A stretch of DNA of 64,000 nt, from assembly GCF_963678635.1 (NCBI RefSeq), contig NC_087067.1, forward strand, positions 744,001-808,000, written 5' to 3'. Source of the stretch: Symsagittifera roscoffensis (Eukaryota > Xenacoelomorpha > Acoela > Convolutidae). Positions 1-10,375 of the stretch are shown piece after piece (positions within the stretch are counted from its first letter, which is position 1; every line of letters starts with the position of its first letter). Under the pieces are notes generated by a model. It worked only from the letters and a program-made list of their open reading frames with translations, ran no database searches and was not told the origin of the DNA. The position numbers and the translations under genes were made by a program.

Positions 1-361
1 GACCGACCTTCCAGCTCCGGATGTGCTTTTGAGTCACCTGCAACACCCCAGGCCATGATTCCACGCTCAACGCAGTCACCAAATGGTGTTCAGACTCTAG
101 CCTCTCCAGTGACTGTAAACTGCACATCCTTGAGAAGAATCCGAGAGCTGTTGCTATGTTCACCGTGGTTCTCGCATAACACTTCGCCACTATTTGTACT
201 TCACTCTTCTCTCTCTCCGTGATGTCTTCTTTGACCAGTGACCAGATCTTCTTTTTGAAAGGACAGTATCTGACGCATGATCGTCCATCGCAGGTGTGCT
301 CTCCACTCCCACACGTCAAATCCAGACAACTACCCGGCTCCATCTTCCTTGCTGACCCAAG
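1..361 (-). pseudogene. ORF2 C-terminal region, copy A, broken and cut by window edge
   Basis: The DNA matches copy B from about 21270 to 21640, which encodes the part of ORF2 after the Cys-rich CLDSTCGSGEHTC-type motif. In copy A no frame stays open across it. The last ~1.2 kb of ORF2, the polypurine tract and the 3' LTR of this copy lie outside the window. Confidence 0.6.
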
Positions 362-1942
362 TTAATTCGTTTTTTCGACTGACTCCTTCACCTGAGGTAA
401 GATCAGTTTGTGCACCACGCTCAATGTTGCTAGATCTTCATTTTCCGTCGGTGCTAACCTCACCCGCTCCGTGGTTTCCTCGATCAGGCTCGCGTGGGGA
501 TGTGGACACCAGGAGGGCCTTAGTAACTTCCATACCACTCCCAGGTTCGTGACTAACAAGTCATTGCCATTACCCATCTTCATTTCAACTCTTTTGCTCG
601 AGCGCGGTATGCTTACCACCTCCGGCGTTTTCTCGAGCATCAAGCCCAGACTCGCTCTCTCTCTCTCCACTGCGTCTATTTCCACTATTTTCTCTGTCCA
701 AAACTTCAGCAGCTCCGCCACCTCGTGGTTCCTGTGAGCACCTCCAGCCTCTGAGTCTAAGAAGGGATTGTAGGCTATCCCCATTACTCCAGACACGTAC
801 TGATATTCTCCTTTCTCATTGGGTCTCGAGTACTCCTCTGACGAGGCCAAATTACGGTGCACATCGTGCTCCTCTTCGATTTTCTTGTTGTAAAATCTCC
901 GTACCTCGTCTAGCTTCCTATGGCTCTCCAGGGATAGTCTGGAACCATCCTCCTTTTCTATTCCAGTACTCTGATATACGTTCAAGATGACTGATGAGAC
1001 TCTCCTTTCCACTGTTTTACTTCCGCTTGCTCTTTGGTGACATGCCAAGATGGTGCTATCAGTCATCATTGACATTATCCATCTCAAGAAACAGGTAGCA
1101 ACTTTCCTCCTTGCCAGGCTCAAGCCTGAATTATCCCTGGCAACGTGTTGCATCAGTACTTGATACACCTCTAGTTTCTTGCCTCCCAACTTCAGCCTGT
1201 CGTACGAGGTCAGTGTCTCCAACTCTATTCCCACCAGACTCCATGCGAACATTAGTTGTCCTGCAGTTCTAATGAAGGGATTCGCCATCAATGGCGATGC
1301 CGATGAGGATGTCCTCATCGCTTCTTCAAAATGATCCTTTAACAAGTTCTGCCACGTCCTCTTCAGTTGGCTCCCCAATTCTATTTTGTTAACCTCAGCC
1401 TTTTGCTGGGTGGCCCAATTACGTCGCTTGCGTGCCACTCCGCTGTCCAACTTCTTTAAGCAGTCCTCCATTTCTTTCAATGTCTCGAGGGCCACCCACC
1501 ATGGCCGGGAGGTGTTCCTCGTTTTATTCCTTTCAAGAGGATCATTCGTTATTTGCTTCCCAGTGGCCTGGTGCCCCTTTGAGACCCATTCCTTGCCAAC
1601 ATCCACTTCCCATGTCTGTCCGCTCGTTGAACCTCTTCTCACGTTTGTCTTCTGGGGCCTGAAGTCCTCCTCAGATGTCGAATTGGTGGGAACCTCCATT
1701 TCCTTTTCCACTTCGGGTGGTCTTCTGAGCTCAGTGTTGCTCTTGTAGGCCGCCGTCTTGCATCGTGCCAGAACCATGGGCGCCGTCTCTCTCAAATTTC
1801 TCTCAGAGACAGCATCCGCCGAAGGACTATTCAATCCCTCTAACTCTCTTTTTCTCTTGCGAGACTTCACATCTCTGCTTGAGGGCGTTGTCGTTATCAT
1901 CACTATTCCAGTACTCAGTACATCTGTCCTCTTTGTCTCCAT
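362..1942 (-). pseudogene. ORF2 segment 5 (basic/NLS-like and unrecognised conserved region), copy A
   Basis: An open stretch of 526 codons continuing ORF2 after a frameshift near 1910. It begins with a basic cluster, SRKRKRELEG, which looks like a monopartite nuclear localisation signal, then a Ser/Thr/Glu-rich linker, then a predicted mostly helical region (WWVALETLKEMEDCLKKLD and onward) that I do not recognise. Copies B (22774-21496) and F (60915-58813) carry the same protein, so the frame is real coding sequence and not a shadow. It lacks any signal peptide or convincing membrane span. Function unknown; the basic patch suggests nuclear or nucleic-acid contact, which is inference. Confidence 0.6.
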
Positions 1943-2918
1943 CCAACCCTTCCAACTCTTGCCTCCCCCCTGCTCGAGCCTTAAGGATATTAATACTTTT
2001 AATCATATTACTAGTCCCAACCTTATCCCCTTTTACTCCTTCAACTATTTTATCTACGGTTTTTTGTTTCAGAGTAGAGCTGCCTTTACATTCGTCGTCT
2101 CTGGTCGTCGGTTGTGCCTTTCTTAGCTCGACCAGCTTGCTTAGCAGTTCCTTTCTCGCCTTCTCATCCAGACCTGTTCCCATCAGAAGCGGCTCTCCGA
2201 ATTTCACCACTGTGTCCCACAGTTCATCCCTGAATTTGTCTAGCGTAGTCTCGCTATTCACTTCTTGATTGAACTCTCTCAAGAGTTCTCGCCAAGCGTC
2301 CTCATCCAGAGTCCCTAGGAACATGTCCTTATTTCCCTCGAATGTATTCTTTTCCCTTTCTTCCGCACTCAAGAGTATCATTCCCATATTGGAAGTCTCA
2401 CTCGTCAGTAGCAACTCTAGATTTTTACGAGGAGACGGAGTCAGAGGTGGAGTGGCAGCATCTACCCACTTCTCCTCGCTCAGATCTTTCAACAGTTCTT
2501 GAGTGGTGAACTCCTCCCCCGATGGCCTTAGTTCTGGCGTATTTCCCACTTCCATGTCCTCTCCAGCCTCGCTGAGGGTCTCGTCCATACTTTCCTCTCC
2601 TGATTCGACTCTTCTTCTCTCAAGAATCCTCTTGAACCTATCTTCCACAGGGGCGCTCCTCTTGTCTCCAGGGGTGCCCACCGACAGGGGTGATGGCGTC
2701 GCTGGGTCCAATTTCTTATACTCCGTCAGGGCCACGTACAGCTGACCTGCTGCTTCAAGCTCTCTTCCCTCTTGTCTCATCTCCACCTGCTCCAGCCCGT
2801 AGGGTGCCCAGTACTCTCTTGTTGCGAATTTCATGTCGTCCTTCAATGCAATATGCCCCTGGTTCACGATCATCCTGCCATCGTCCCACACCGGCAGCAT
2901 GTTCTCAAATCCCCCCAC
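1827..2918 (-). pseudogene. ORF2 segment 4 (acidic, probably disordered linker), copy A
   Basis: A 363-codon stretch. Its first ~90 residues (FENMLPVWDDGRMIVNQGH) complete the large unrecognised domain upstream. A Pro/Ser/Glu-rich acidic region follows (ATPSPLSVGTPGDKRSAPVE, ESGEESMDETLSEAGEDMEV), then a helical stretch with a conserved DEKARKELLSKLVELRKAQ motif. The true frame leaves this ORF near 1910, where extra bases compared with copy B shift it; the last ~30 codons here are noise. The upstream join near 2920 is a one-base deletion relative to copy B. Acidic linkers of this kind usually separate folded domains; no enzymatic motif is visible. Confidence 0.6.
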
Positions 2919-4579
2919 TCAAGCGTTCTCAAGACCTCTCGCACCTCGAACTTTGGGGGCAGCGAGCCTCTCATCTTCTTCGCTTGAGTCGTCCACGAGT
3001 TTATCTTCGCCTCACTAGTGTGGAAAAAAACTGCTGCAGTGTAGCCAATGAACAGGGGATCCCAGCCGTCAGTGAAGCTCTTCTGCAGTTCCTCTGCTGC
3101 CGCCCTCGCGAATATGGATGGGACCACAAGGGGACTGTTCATTCCTAGGGTCATCCTCCTGACTGTTGGGAACTCGGGGATGGTAGTTGGCAAGATTTCC
3201 TTCTCCATTATTGCCTCTAGCTCCTTCTTGACCAGTTCAAAGCTATTCTTCCAAGCGGGAATCCTCGAGATCTCATGTCCACCCGCTGTCAGAGGGTTCA
3301 AATTCCAGAACTTGGGATACGTTTTGATGGGGCCCTCACGTTTGCCTCCCATTCTACACTGCAGTTGTCCTCGGAAATTATATACCATCAGTTCTGCATC
3401 TTTCACCTTTCCGAAGAGCACTGTATTGCTCATCTGTGCCCTCAGCACCTCTTGCTGACACCAATTGAGCGCCGTCCTGTCCAGCACACTTATAAGGCTC
3501 AAGTGCGTCACGGAGTTACGATACGCAGTCACTACAGGATTCGGGAGTGCATATGTCACAGCCGGTCCATAAATGCAGGTTACGACCTCCACTAGACCCC
3601 GGATTATCCCCATCGGGTCCGACCTCATCGCCAGGCACATATCAGTTAACAAAGGCATGCCACCATTCACCTTCCTCCACTCCTTTCTCGTCTTCGGATT
3701 TTTCTCTTCACCAGTCATGTATCGATTCTGCATCATGAGGTATTGCACTAGCAGCGTCTTCAGCCCTGCTGCACACTTGTAGGAATAAATGTCGATGCTC
3801 GAGTGGACTTTCCCCATCGACAGGGGCTCCCCATACTTCATCAGTCGATGAAATGACACCAGTTCACCATGGGTTAGGAGCACCAGTGCCAGATACCCGT
3901 CAATCCGGAGTGTTTCCACACCTCGACTGAACATGTACGCTGGGCCCATGTTGAATAAGTATCTGGGGTAAACCAGGTACAAAGCCAACAGCAGGCTGAT
4001 GGGCATGCTCAGTATTTCCTGCACAAAGGCTCCAAAAATGGTCGCTTTTGCACCGAACAGTTCAGCCATGAACTCTTTCCCCCAACAAGGACTCAAGAAC
4101 TTGAGAATCTCGTGATCCCTTTTCGTCCTCAGCTCGCCCTTCGCATGCTCCCTCCAGAATCCTCCGATTGTTACTTCGTTTGCAGCTGAGACAAACCTAG
4201 TCACTGTCATCTCTCTTCCCTGGGCCACTTCCAGTTGCTTCTCAAGAAAACTCCAGACTTGCTTCACGAGAGGTGGCGCATTCTCTTTCGTTTTGTCTGT
4301 GGCGTTCTCCAGCCTTGGTGTCAGAAATGGCCACCAGCCGCTCTCTTGCGTCAGTCGATACGCCATCGACTCTAGATGCTTCTCCGTTGCAGCCACATTT
4401 TTTCTCTCATTGCTCGGGCCTCTAGACTTACTGGTGGAACTCGAGATTGTCACCTCCATACTCCGAAACCACAAGCTGGCCGTCAAGTGATTTACAACCG
4501 GATGATCGTCCCCGATGACTTGACTGAACTTAAGCTGTCTGGCGAAGTTTGATATCTCTAGCAAGAGGACCTCGTCCAA
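2870..4579 (-). pseudogene. ORF2 segment 3 (large conserved domain of unknown function), copy A
   Basis: A 569-codon stretch in the same frame as the SGNH segment upstream, separated from it only by a TAA at 4598-4600 where copy B has a leucine codon. It continues the second SGNH-like domain (LDEVLLLEISNFARQLKF), then a region conserved in A, B and F: WWPFLTPRLENATDKTKE, GGFWREHAKGELRTKRDHEI, a hydrophobic stretch MPISLLLALYLVYPRYLF, MKYGEPLSMGKVHSSIDIYS, NWCQQEVLRAQMSNTVLFGK and WDPLFIGYTAAVFFH. I recognise no family. The one hydrophobic stretch could span a membrane but has no signal-peptide context. Conservation across three diverged copies is the main evidence that it is protein-coding. 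Confidence 0.65.
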
Positions 4580-4597
4580 TACAATGAGGATGTCTGC

Positions 4598-6946
4598 TTA
4601 TCCGTAGAAGCCCCTCAACGCATGAGACACGTCCGCCCATGCCGCTGCCAATTCCGACTTGCGGAGCCTCAGGTTCGTTGGTTCCAGCTCTTGATTGGTA
4701 GCTGCCATTAGAATCCGCCATTCATTTCCTTCGGCTATCAGGATCAAGACCGCGTATACGAATTGCAGGGCGGGTGGTATGTTCGCGTACCCAGGAGACG
4801 TAGTGAACACCACCTTCGTCTTGGATCCAAATCGCGAGGCGACGTTCTCTTGCACCTCATTCATTGCTGCAAACAACGTCTGGACTGCTTCCCAAATTCT
4901 TCTCGGTGATGGTTCGTCGCCCTTGAGCTGCTCAAGAAACCCAGTCGCGTGCAAGTGATCATTCATCCCCGCAAACAATAGCAGCTCAGGCTCGCAAGGC
5001 ATCTCTGATTTTATTGCTACCACCAGGGTCAACATCTGGTTCAGCTCAGCTCCTGGCAATGAGTATATCAGAGTCTTTGGCCAGAACAACTTGGGAGACG
5101 TTCTTTCGAAGTCTGATCCCGCCATGATGACCTCCCTCGCAGCAGCTGGATCTGCTCTATCATAAACTGCCAGGGTTTTGGCCAACTGGGTGCTCCCACA
5201 GGGTTTCCCGTATCTAGGATCATCCGCCAACCTCGTGCCTTCATAGGCGGCATCTGGCAGCTCCGTTTCCCTTGGATTCAACAGTTTATCCACCACCCTT
5301 AACTGCGCCGGGGTTGCGAACCTGATCCTGGCAATGCTTGTTCGATGTTTGGGGGGTTCCGCTATGAGTCCCGGACTTCCCAACAACTTGAGAGGCCTGT
5401 AATTGATGGGTCCCATGATCGCTTTCGTGGGAATCCCGGTCAGGTCCGCGGTCTCCATCATTTTTGCTCTCGAGAAATGCGTCTCATGAGCTTTCAACCA
5501 GTCCACGCATTGATGTCTACTCAAGTCCTCGTGCGACACTCGTTCAAGACCCAGAGTTTCCGCTAACTCTTTTCTGCATTCCAGGTCTTCCAAGTCCAAC
5601 CCTCTCACTTTCTCTGGATATCTCAACCGAGTGGTCTCCGCTGGTCTCTCCACCCGCTTACTCTCCGCCACCACCACTGAGGACACTACCGAACTCTGGG
5701 GTGTTGATGACGTCACCTCGTCAGCCTCCATTGGGACGGCACCTGGCAATCTGGTCTGATTGCTTCTTGAGCTGTCTCTAGAATCGACCCTTGGTCCCAA
5801 GCGACTAGACAAAGCCCTCGAGGCAAGGAATGGTGGATTTGGAGGTGGTCCGAATGTGAATTGGGCAGTCTCCAGCAGCTCCGCCTCTAGCGCGTTTATG
5901 TGCCCTTGAAAGTCATCATTTAACCATTCCACTCCCTTCGGTCTATCAAAGTGGATTCCATCTGCGGACGTATCATCAGGGAATCCAGCCTGCTCCATCT
6001 GCTCAGCCACATCCAGCAACCCAACTGGGAGAACGCTCCTTTGGTGAATTTGTCTGATCACTTCGTTTAGGTTCCGTACCTTCGCGTTCATCTCCATGGC
6101 GTGCTGATCGGACTTCATGTTATAGGGGACGGTACATACTGTGAGCAGGACAGGATCCATTTGAATCCTCAACTCCTCAAGGATGCAGCTCATCTTGTCG
6201 TGCAGTCTCGTCATTTTCCTTGCCTCTCCCCTTGACACGTCATTCGTCCCGATCATCAGAGTCACCGTGTATACTCTCGCCATCCCTAGCATCTCAAGTG
6301 TTGCCAATATTTGTGGCGTGGCAGCTCCAGCGAAGCTCAAGACTCCTGTCTGCCAGCGAGATTGAATCCGGGTTAGCACCCGCAACAGGCTGTCCCCTAT
6401 AATTAGGTGGACTGCGCCTTCTGGCATACGAGGTGGCGAAAGGTACTCCACCCAGGCTGCATCATGGAAGCAGTCCCTCCTGGCCCTTTGTGCTGAGCTC
6501 CAATCCAGGCGATTGTGCCTGTGGTACCTGCTCTCTGTATTCTTCTTGTAGCTTGAGATCATCACACTCCTGATCGGTTGCTCCCTCCACGTCGAGGGAA
6601 GCTCCGCCCTTGCCGAACTCTCACGACTTCTCAGCTGTAGTCTCTTGTTCAATTCCTTCAGACGCGATGAGCTGCCGCTCACCTGACTGCCGCTCGGGGT
6701 TGAGGCCGGGGTATATCCTGGCAGTGCAACATCCATTAGTGGGCGTATAGGTTGTGTCTCTAGGCCGCGTTGGGAGGACGTTGACTCAGTCGGTATCCAC
6801 ACTTCCAACCCCTCACTCATGTGTTCTCGAGCCGCGCGGTCAAGATTAAACCGTCCCCTTGCCCTGGGAGCTTCGTCCACCTCCATCCGTGACTCTGGCT
6901 TCGAGCTGGTGACCACTCGCTCTTTTGGCCTGACTCCCTTTTGCAT
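4598..6946 (-). pseudogene. ORF2 segment 2: SGNH-hydrolase domain plus second SGNH-like domain, copy A
   Basis: An open stretch of 782 codons inside ORF2. Residues ~178-350 carry the SGNH-hydrolase blocks: IIGDSLL with Ser186 (block I), FAGAAT with Gly207 (block II), MIGTNDVS with Asn235 (block III) and DGIHFD with Asp329 and His332 (block V). All four name-giving residues and the Asp are present, so an esterase- or acyl-hydrolase-like activity is plausible; the substrate is unknown. Near the C-terminus YSLPGAELNQ and LLFAGMNDHL repeat blocks II and III of the fold, but block I reads AGSDF, so the second domain looks inactive. A Pro/Ser-rich linker and a Cys/His-containing helical region lie between them. 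A TAG near 6967, where copy B has Gln, separates this from the coiled coil. Esterase domains are known in ORF1 of L2/CR1-type LINEs; one inside an LTR element is unusual. Confidence 0.75.
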
Positions 6947-6967
6947 ATCGAGCTCACGTTGTCGTTG

Positions 6968-7615
6968 CTAGATGCTCTCCATCTCCGACTTCAGCTGTTC
7001 ACAATTTGCGGCATTCTCCCGCAACCTTAGTTCCTGCTGATGTTCGACCCTCAGCATCTCAAGCATTCTCAGTGTTTGGTCCCGTTCGATTACTGCCTGG
7101 TCCCTTTCCAGCTGAGCCTGGTCTCTATCAAGCTTTGCTTGATCCCGATCAAGGTTCGCCTTGTTCCTCTCCCTCTGTGTCTTCTCGAGTTCTGTCTTCA
7201 GAACACTGAGGTCCGGATACGCCTCTTCTGTCTGCTGTGCTCGCGTCATCGATGGCGTCTTACTCGTGCTTTGGCCTGCCGATCTTGCTGATGGCCTAGT
7301 TGGCAGTGGAAAATCCCCGGCGCCATACTCGGTGCTATTACCCAAGCCAGGGTTCCTCACCAAGTCGAAGCCCCTTACTCCTCCATCCACATTCCATGAC
7401 AACCACCTGGTTTGCTCCTGGTTGGATATTCCCTCGGTGGTGTAGCCGACCATCAAGACAGCTTCCGTTGCAGACTCCCTGCATTCACCCTGTTCCTCTA
7501 ACTGAAGGATGGCGTTCAGCATCACCGCCATTCTCTCATCCACTTGGGTGTAATCCAGGTCCCTCAGGCGTCTGTATAGCTCGTCAAGCGTGGGCTTCTT
7601 CAGATTCGCGGGCAT
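6968..7615 (-). pseudogene. ORF2 N-terminus: helical region and heptad coiled coil, copy A
   Basis: The 215-codon start of ORF2. The ATG at 7613-7615 is the first ATG after the conserved TTTTCAG acceptor at 7908, which is why I take it as the start. In-frame codons also extend ~16 residues upstream without an ATG. Residues 1-60 are helical (LDELYRRLRDLDYTQVDE). About residues 145-180 are a near-perfect heptad repeat, LDRDQAK LDRDQAQ LERDQAV IERDQTL, a strong parallel coiled-coil signature that predicts oligomerisation. The frame continues into the SGNH segment after a single TAG that copy B reads as Gln. Confidence 0.7.
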
Positions 7616-7673
7616 GGACTTCCAGAACCTATCTGCAATTTCCGTGATTTCTAAATGATCTCAAGTATTAATT

Positions 7674-7770
7674 CACTCAAGAATTACCTTACCGAGTCAA
7701 GAATTACCTTACCGACTCAAGAATTACCTTACCGACTCAAGAATTACCTTACCGACTCAAGAATTGCCGT
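7674..7770 (-). repeat. 20-bp tandem repeat with GGTAAG motifs upstream of ORF2, copy A
   Basis: Four to five copies of a ~20-bp unit that reads, in element sense, TTGAGTCGGTAAGGTAATTC. Each unit contains GGTAAG, which matches a 5' splice-site consensus. Copy B has an equivalent array at 30020-30110 with a slightly different unit. It lies between the splice acceptor and the ORF2 start. Confidence 0.85.
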
Positions 7771-7904
7771 ATCGACTTGAGTACTTCAGAAATATCTTTC
7801 TGCAAATATCTTCTGCAAGTTTTGATTATCGCGAGTTCGATCAAGACTTTCTTTTCTATCTTTCACTTGAGTGTGGTTGAATTGTCAACTTTGTTTATCA
7901 AACT

Positions 7905-7922
7905 GATCTGAAAATAAAATCC
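7905..7922 (-). promoter_or_regulatory. Candidate 3' splice site for ORF2 mRNA, copy A
   Basis: In element sense the sequence is GGATTTTATTTTCAG followed by ATCAG. TTTTCAG is the nematode-type 3' splice consensus. Copy B has the same signal at 30235-30252. No ATG occurs between it and the ORF2 ATG at 7615, as expected of an acceptor feeding ORF2. Use of the site is inferred. Confidence 0.55.
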
Positions 7923-7957
7923 ATATTAAGACTAATATGTCGTGTCCCTAACCTAAA

Positions 7958-7968
7958 CCCCCCCCCCC
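7958..7968 (-). other. Oligo-G tract between pol and ORF2, copy A
   Basis: Eleven C on the plus strand, so an 11-G purine run in element sense (AAAG11TTTAGGTTAGGG). Copy B keeps ten at 30287-30296. It could be a central polypurine tract or a G-rich structure; both are inference. Confidence 0.4.
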
Positions 7969-8190
7969 TTTACCATTATGGTTAAAACTTTATCCTTTTC
8001 ATTCCACTTAAAACAATTCAATTGGAAGTTCTCTAAGAGCATGCAGATTCATTTTATGTTTTAGCACCGTCAATTTTCTAAAATTCAATTGTCATGCCAA
8101 TCGCTTTTTAAGATCTTTTTACCTGTGCCATACCCCAGTACCCGACTTGAGATCCCTTCATGTCCTACTCTAGACCCCCATGTACCCGAC

Positions 8191-9003
8191 TCAGGCGATG
8201 CTCAAGTAGCATTTCTTGTGCAGATGTACTATTATCTCTGTTTCTGCGAAGACCACGTGCAGGATAGCATATAGTTCCCTTGGGCTCAACTTGCCTCTGT
8301 TTGGGTCATAGACCGGCATTGAGACCTCTGTTATCCTTCTTTCAATTATGAAGTCTCGTAGTCTGGTTAGTGCCAACATCACGTGTTCAGGGTCGATTGT
8401 ATTCCTTTCGTTGACCCTCGTCACTAGAAAGCACAGGTATTTGCCCGGGACTTGCGCTACTGATGGAGGAAGTGCCGCCATTCCTCCCAGCCCCGGTCTC
8501 TGCCTGAATAGAAACTCCACGTTCTGGTACTCTCTCTTGAAATCAGTCTCCAGTCTCGACTTGAAGCTCATGTCCGCCGTGATAGAGATCGCGCTAGTCC
8601 AGCCGAATAGAGGGTCCTCTGTTTTCTTATGTCTTTCCGATGACACGTCGACTTGCTGAATGCTTTGTCCTTCGTAGTTCTCGTCCTTGACATCGCGCAT
8701 CCATTCTAGTATCCTCAAGTTCGTGTTCTCCCTCCTCTCTGTTTCGCTCTGTTCCAGGTCCTTCTCCAATTCCGGTGTCGAGTAGTCTTCCTGCGGATAA
8801 TGTCCACCATCATCAATAACCTGCCATTCCTCTTCGGCTTCTAGTTCGCCTCCACTCAGTAGTTCCTCGCCCAATTTGTCTGGCTGTATCTTATCAATCA
8901 AAAAATCATCTCCGTACCTGTTGTACCTCATGCCTGTCCGTTTACGATTGCCAGTCCTGGTTCCCGGTGGTATTGGTCGATCTGGCTCCATCCACTTGGG
9001 CAC
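8191..9003 (-). pseudogene. Pol C-terminus: acidic tail and macro-like domain, copy A
   Basis: A 270-codon stretch ending gag-pol. The last ~130 residues resemble the OARD1/Poa1 type of macro domain (ADP-ribose-binding fold): ISITADMSFKSRLETDFKRE corresponds to strand 2 and helix 1, KYLCFLVTRVN to the central strand, ITEVSMPVYD to the strand before the phosphate loop, and AETEIIVHLH to the last strand. The glycine-rich loops of active family members are replaced (MSFKSRL instead of a GAG-type loop, YDPNRGK instead of a GCGLD-type loop), so binding or catalysis may be lost. Copy A lacks ~90 residues of the N-terminal part of the domain seen in copy B. The stop after YLSIA is at the same place in both copies. 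Confidence 0.6.
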
Positions 9004-9179
9004 CTCATTTTGCTCCGGGTCGTTCCAATCTTCGCTATAAACGATCCTGCTTCAGAGTCCACCTCTATCTTTTCATTGTCGTCCAAACTCAAGTTCTCAT
9101 TGCCATCATTTTTCTCTCTGGTGCCTTTTTCATTCACTTCACACGCTGGCTCTACCACCACGTACTCGAGACCCTCCAT
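8928..9179 (-). pseudogene. Pol tail after integrase, copy A
   Basis: An 83-codon piece of the tail that follows the integrase GPY/F module. It matches copy B (MEGLEYLVVEPACEVNEKG and an acidic run). Frames change at both ends, so copy A cannot read through. No domain recognised. Confidence 0.5.
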
Positions 9180-9230
9180 GTCCTTCGGTATGCACCAGTC
9201 CTCTGGGGACGGGACGTGAGGCTTTAGATT

Positions 9231-9887
9231 TTAATAATGTGCTGCTCGCCCAGTACTCAAGCGATAGAACCGTCCTTGTTGATGTACTTCCGTTATCATG
9301 AATGGTCCCCTCCACTTCTTGAGTAGTTTCTTTGTTCCCTTGGGCGGTATGACATTTTGGAAGACCCACGCGTACTGCACGTACTGGCCCACCTCATATG
9401 GCTTTGCTTGTAATGTTTTTTCATCATATTTCTTGCGTTGTCTCATTTGCGCTTGCGCCGTGTTCCTCCTGCATAGTTCGTTTAGCTCCTGCCGTCTCCT
9501 GATCGCTTCTTTCACGTATGCCTGAGGCGACGTCCTTTTCCCTTCGTATTCCGGGTAAAAGAATTTCAGGGGCATTGCTCTCTCCCTGCCCGTCAACATA
9601 ATGAAAGGACTGATGCCCGTCGTTGAGTGCTGCGTACTGTTGTAGGCCCCTACTACTTGCGGCAGGTATTTATCCCAGTCCGTCATGTATCTTGAGCAGT
9701 ACACCCTCAACATATTGACCAATGTTCTGTTCTGTCTCTCTACCAGCCGTTGGTCTGTGGATGGTAGGTTGTCGAGTGTGCTTGAGCAATGTGCGATCTC
9801 CTCATCAATTCTTTTGCCAAGTCCCCCACAAAAGCTTGGCCGTTGTCCGACTGGAAAGTCATTGGAAAACCATACCGCGATATCCAA
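9231..9887 (-). pseudogene. Integrase C-terminal half with GPY/F module, copy A
   Basis: Contains LVERQNRTLVNML, with the Glu of the DDE triad, and the LLKKWRGPFMITEV module (GPY/F) typical of Ty3/Gypsy integrases. The first ~45 codons of the open stretch are out of the true frame. The true frame joins the 9740-10375 stretch across a short indel in the HPQTNG region near 9750. No chromodomain follows. Confidence 0.7.
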
Positions 9888-10375
9888 TGCGTTATCAGGT
9901 GATCACATGTCTCCTCCGCTGAGGCTGTCTGACGCGGGACCGCTTCCGCCAACTTTGTGAAGTGATCTATTATAACCAGTATCTGGTTATATCCCGACAC
10001 CGTCATGCAGATTTTTTGGTGGTCTATCTGCACCACTTCGTTGAACTCTGAGCTCTCAACGGACTTAAGTGGGAACTTCATCTTCCTTGGGTCTTTTACC
10101 TGGAGGCATGCCTGGCAGGCATTCACCCATCTCTCGCAAGCATTCCTCAGTCCTGGCCAATCAAACCTGTGAAGTATCCTTTGTTGCACTTTGTCTATCC
10201 CCTGGTTCCCCATCTGATCGTGCGATCTGAAAAGCACCTTTTTCTGATACAACTGTGGTAGTATGATGAGGTTGTGCTTGTGTAATACCTTCTCCTCATC
10301 TCTCCTCTTGCACGCCACCACCCCATCAGCTGTGTGATAGAGTAAGTCTTTCTTTTCCTTGTAGAATTGGCTCAA
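9740..10375 (-). pseudogene. Integrase zinc-binding and catalytic core, copy A
   Basis: Contains the N-terminal zinc-binding region and the first two catalytic Asp: VVQIDHQKI and FQSDNGQAF. Strand-transfer integrases use these with the downstream Glu (in the 9231-9887 stretch) to insert element DNA into the host genome. The HHCC finger is damaged: copy B reads SHDQMGHQG, but copy A reads SHDQMGNQG, so the second His is lost; the CX2C pair (CQAC) is kept. The frame ends at HPQTNGW because of an indel. Confidence 0.7.

Noticed and set aside
277-6402. Plus-strand ORFs of 60-170 codons opposite ORF2 and pol
   Set aside because: They mirror constrained minus-strand codons, recur at the same places in every copy, and show no domain.
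7674-7770. CRISPR-like array
   Set aside because: The 20-bp units are directly adjacent with no spacers, inside a eukaryotic retroelement.
7940-7970. Telomeric repeat
   Set aside because: CCTAACCTAAACCC is a single short occurrence, not a tandem array, and differs from the nematode TTAGGC repeat.
8191-9887. Chromodomain after integrase
   Set aside because: The region after GPY/F is acidic and leads into the macro-like domain; no chromodomain aromatic cage motif is visible.
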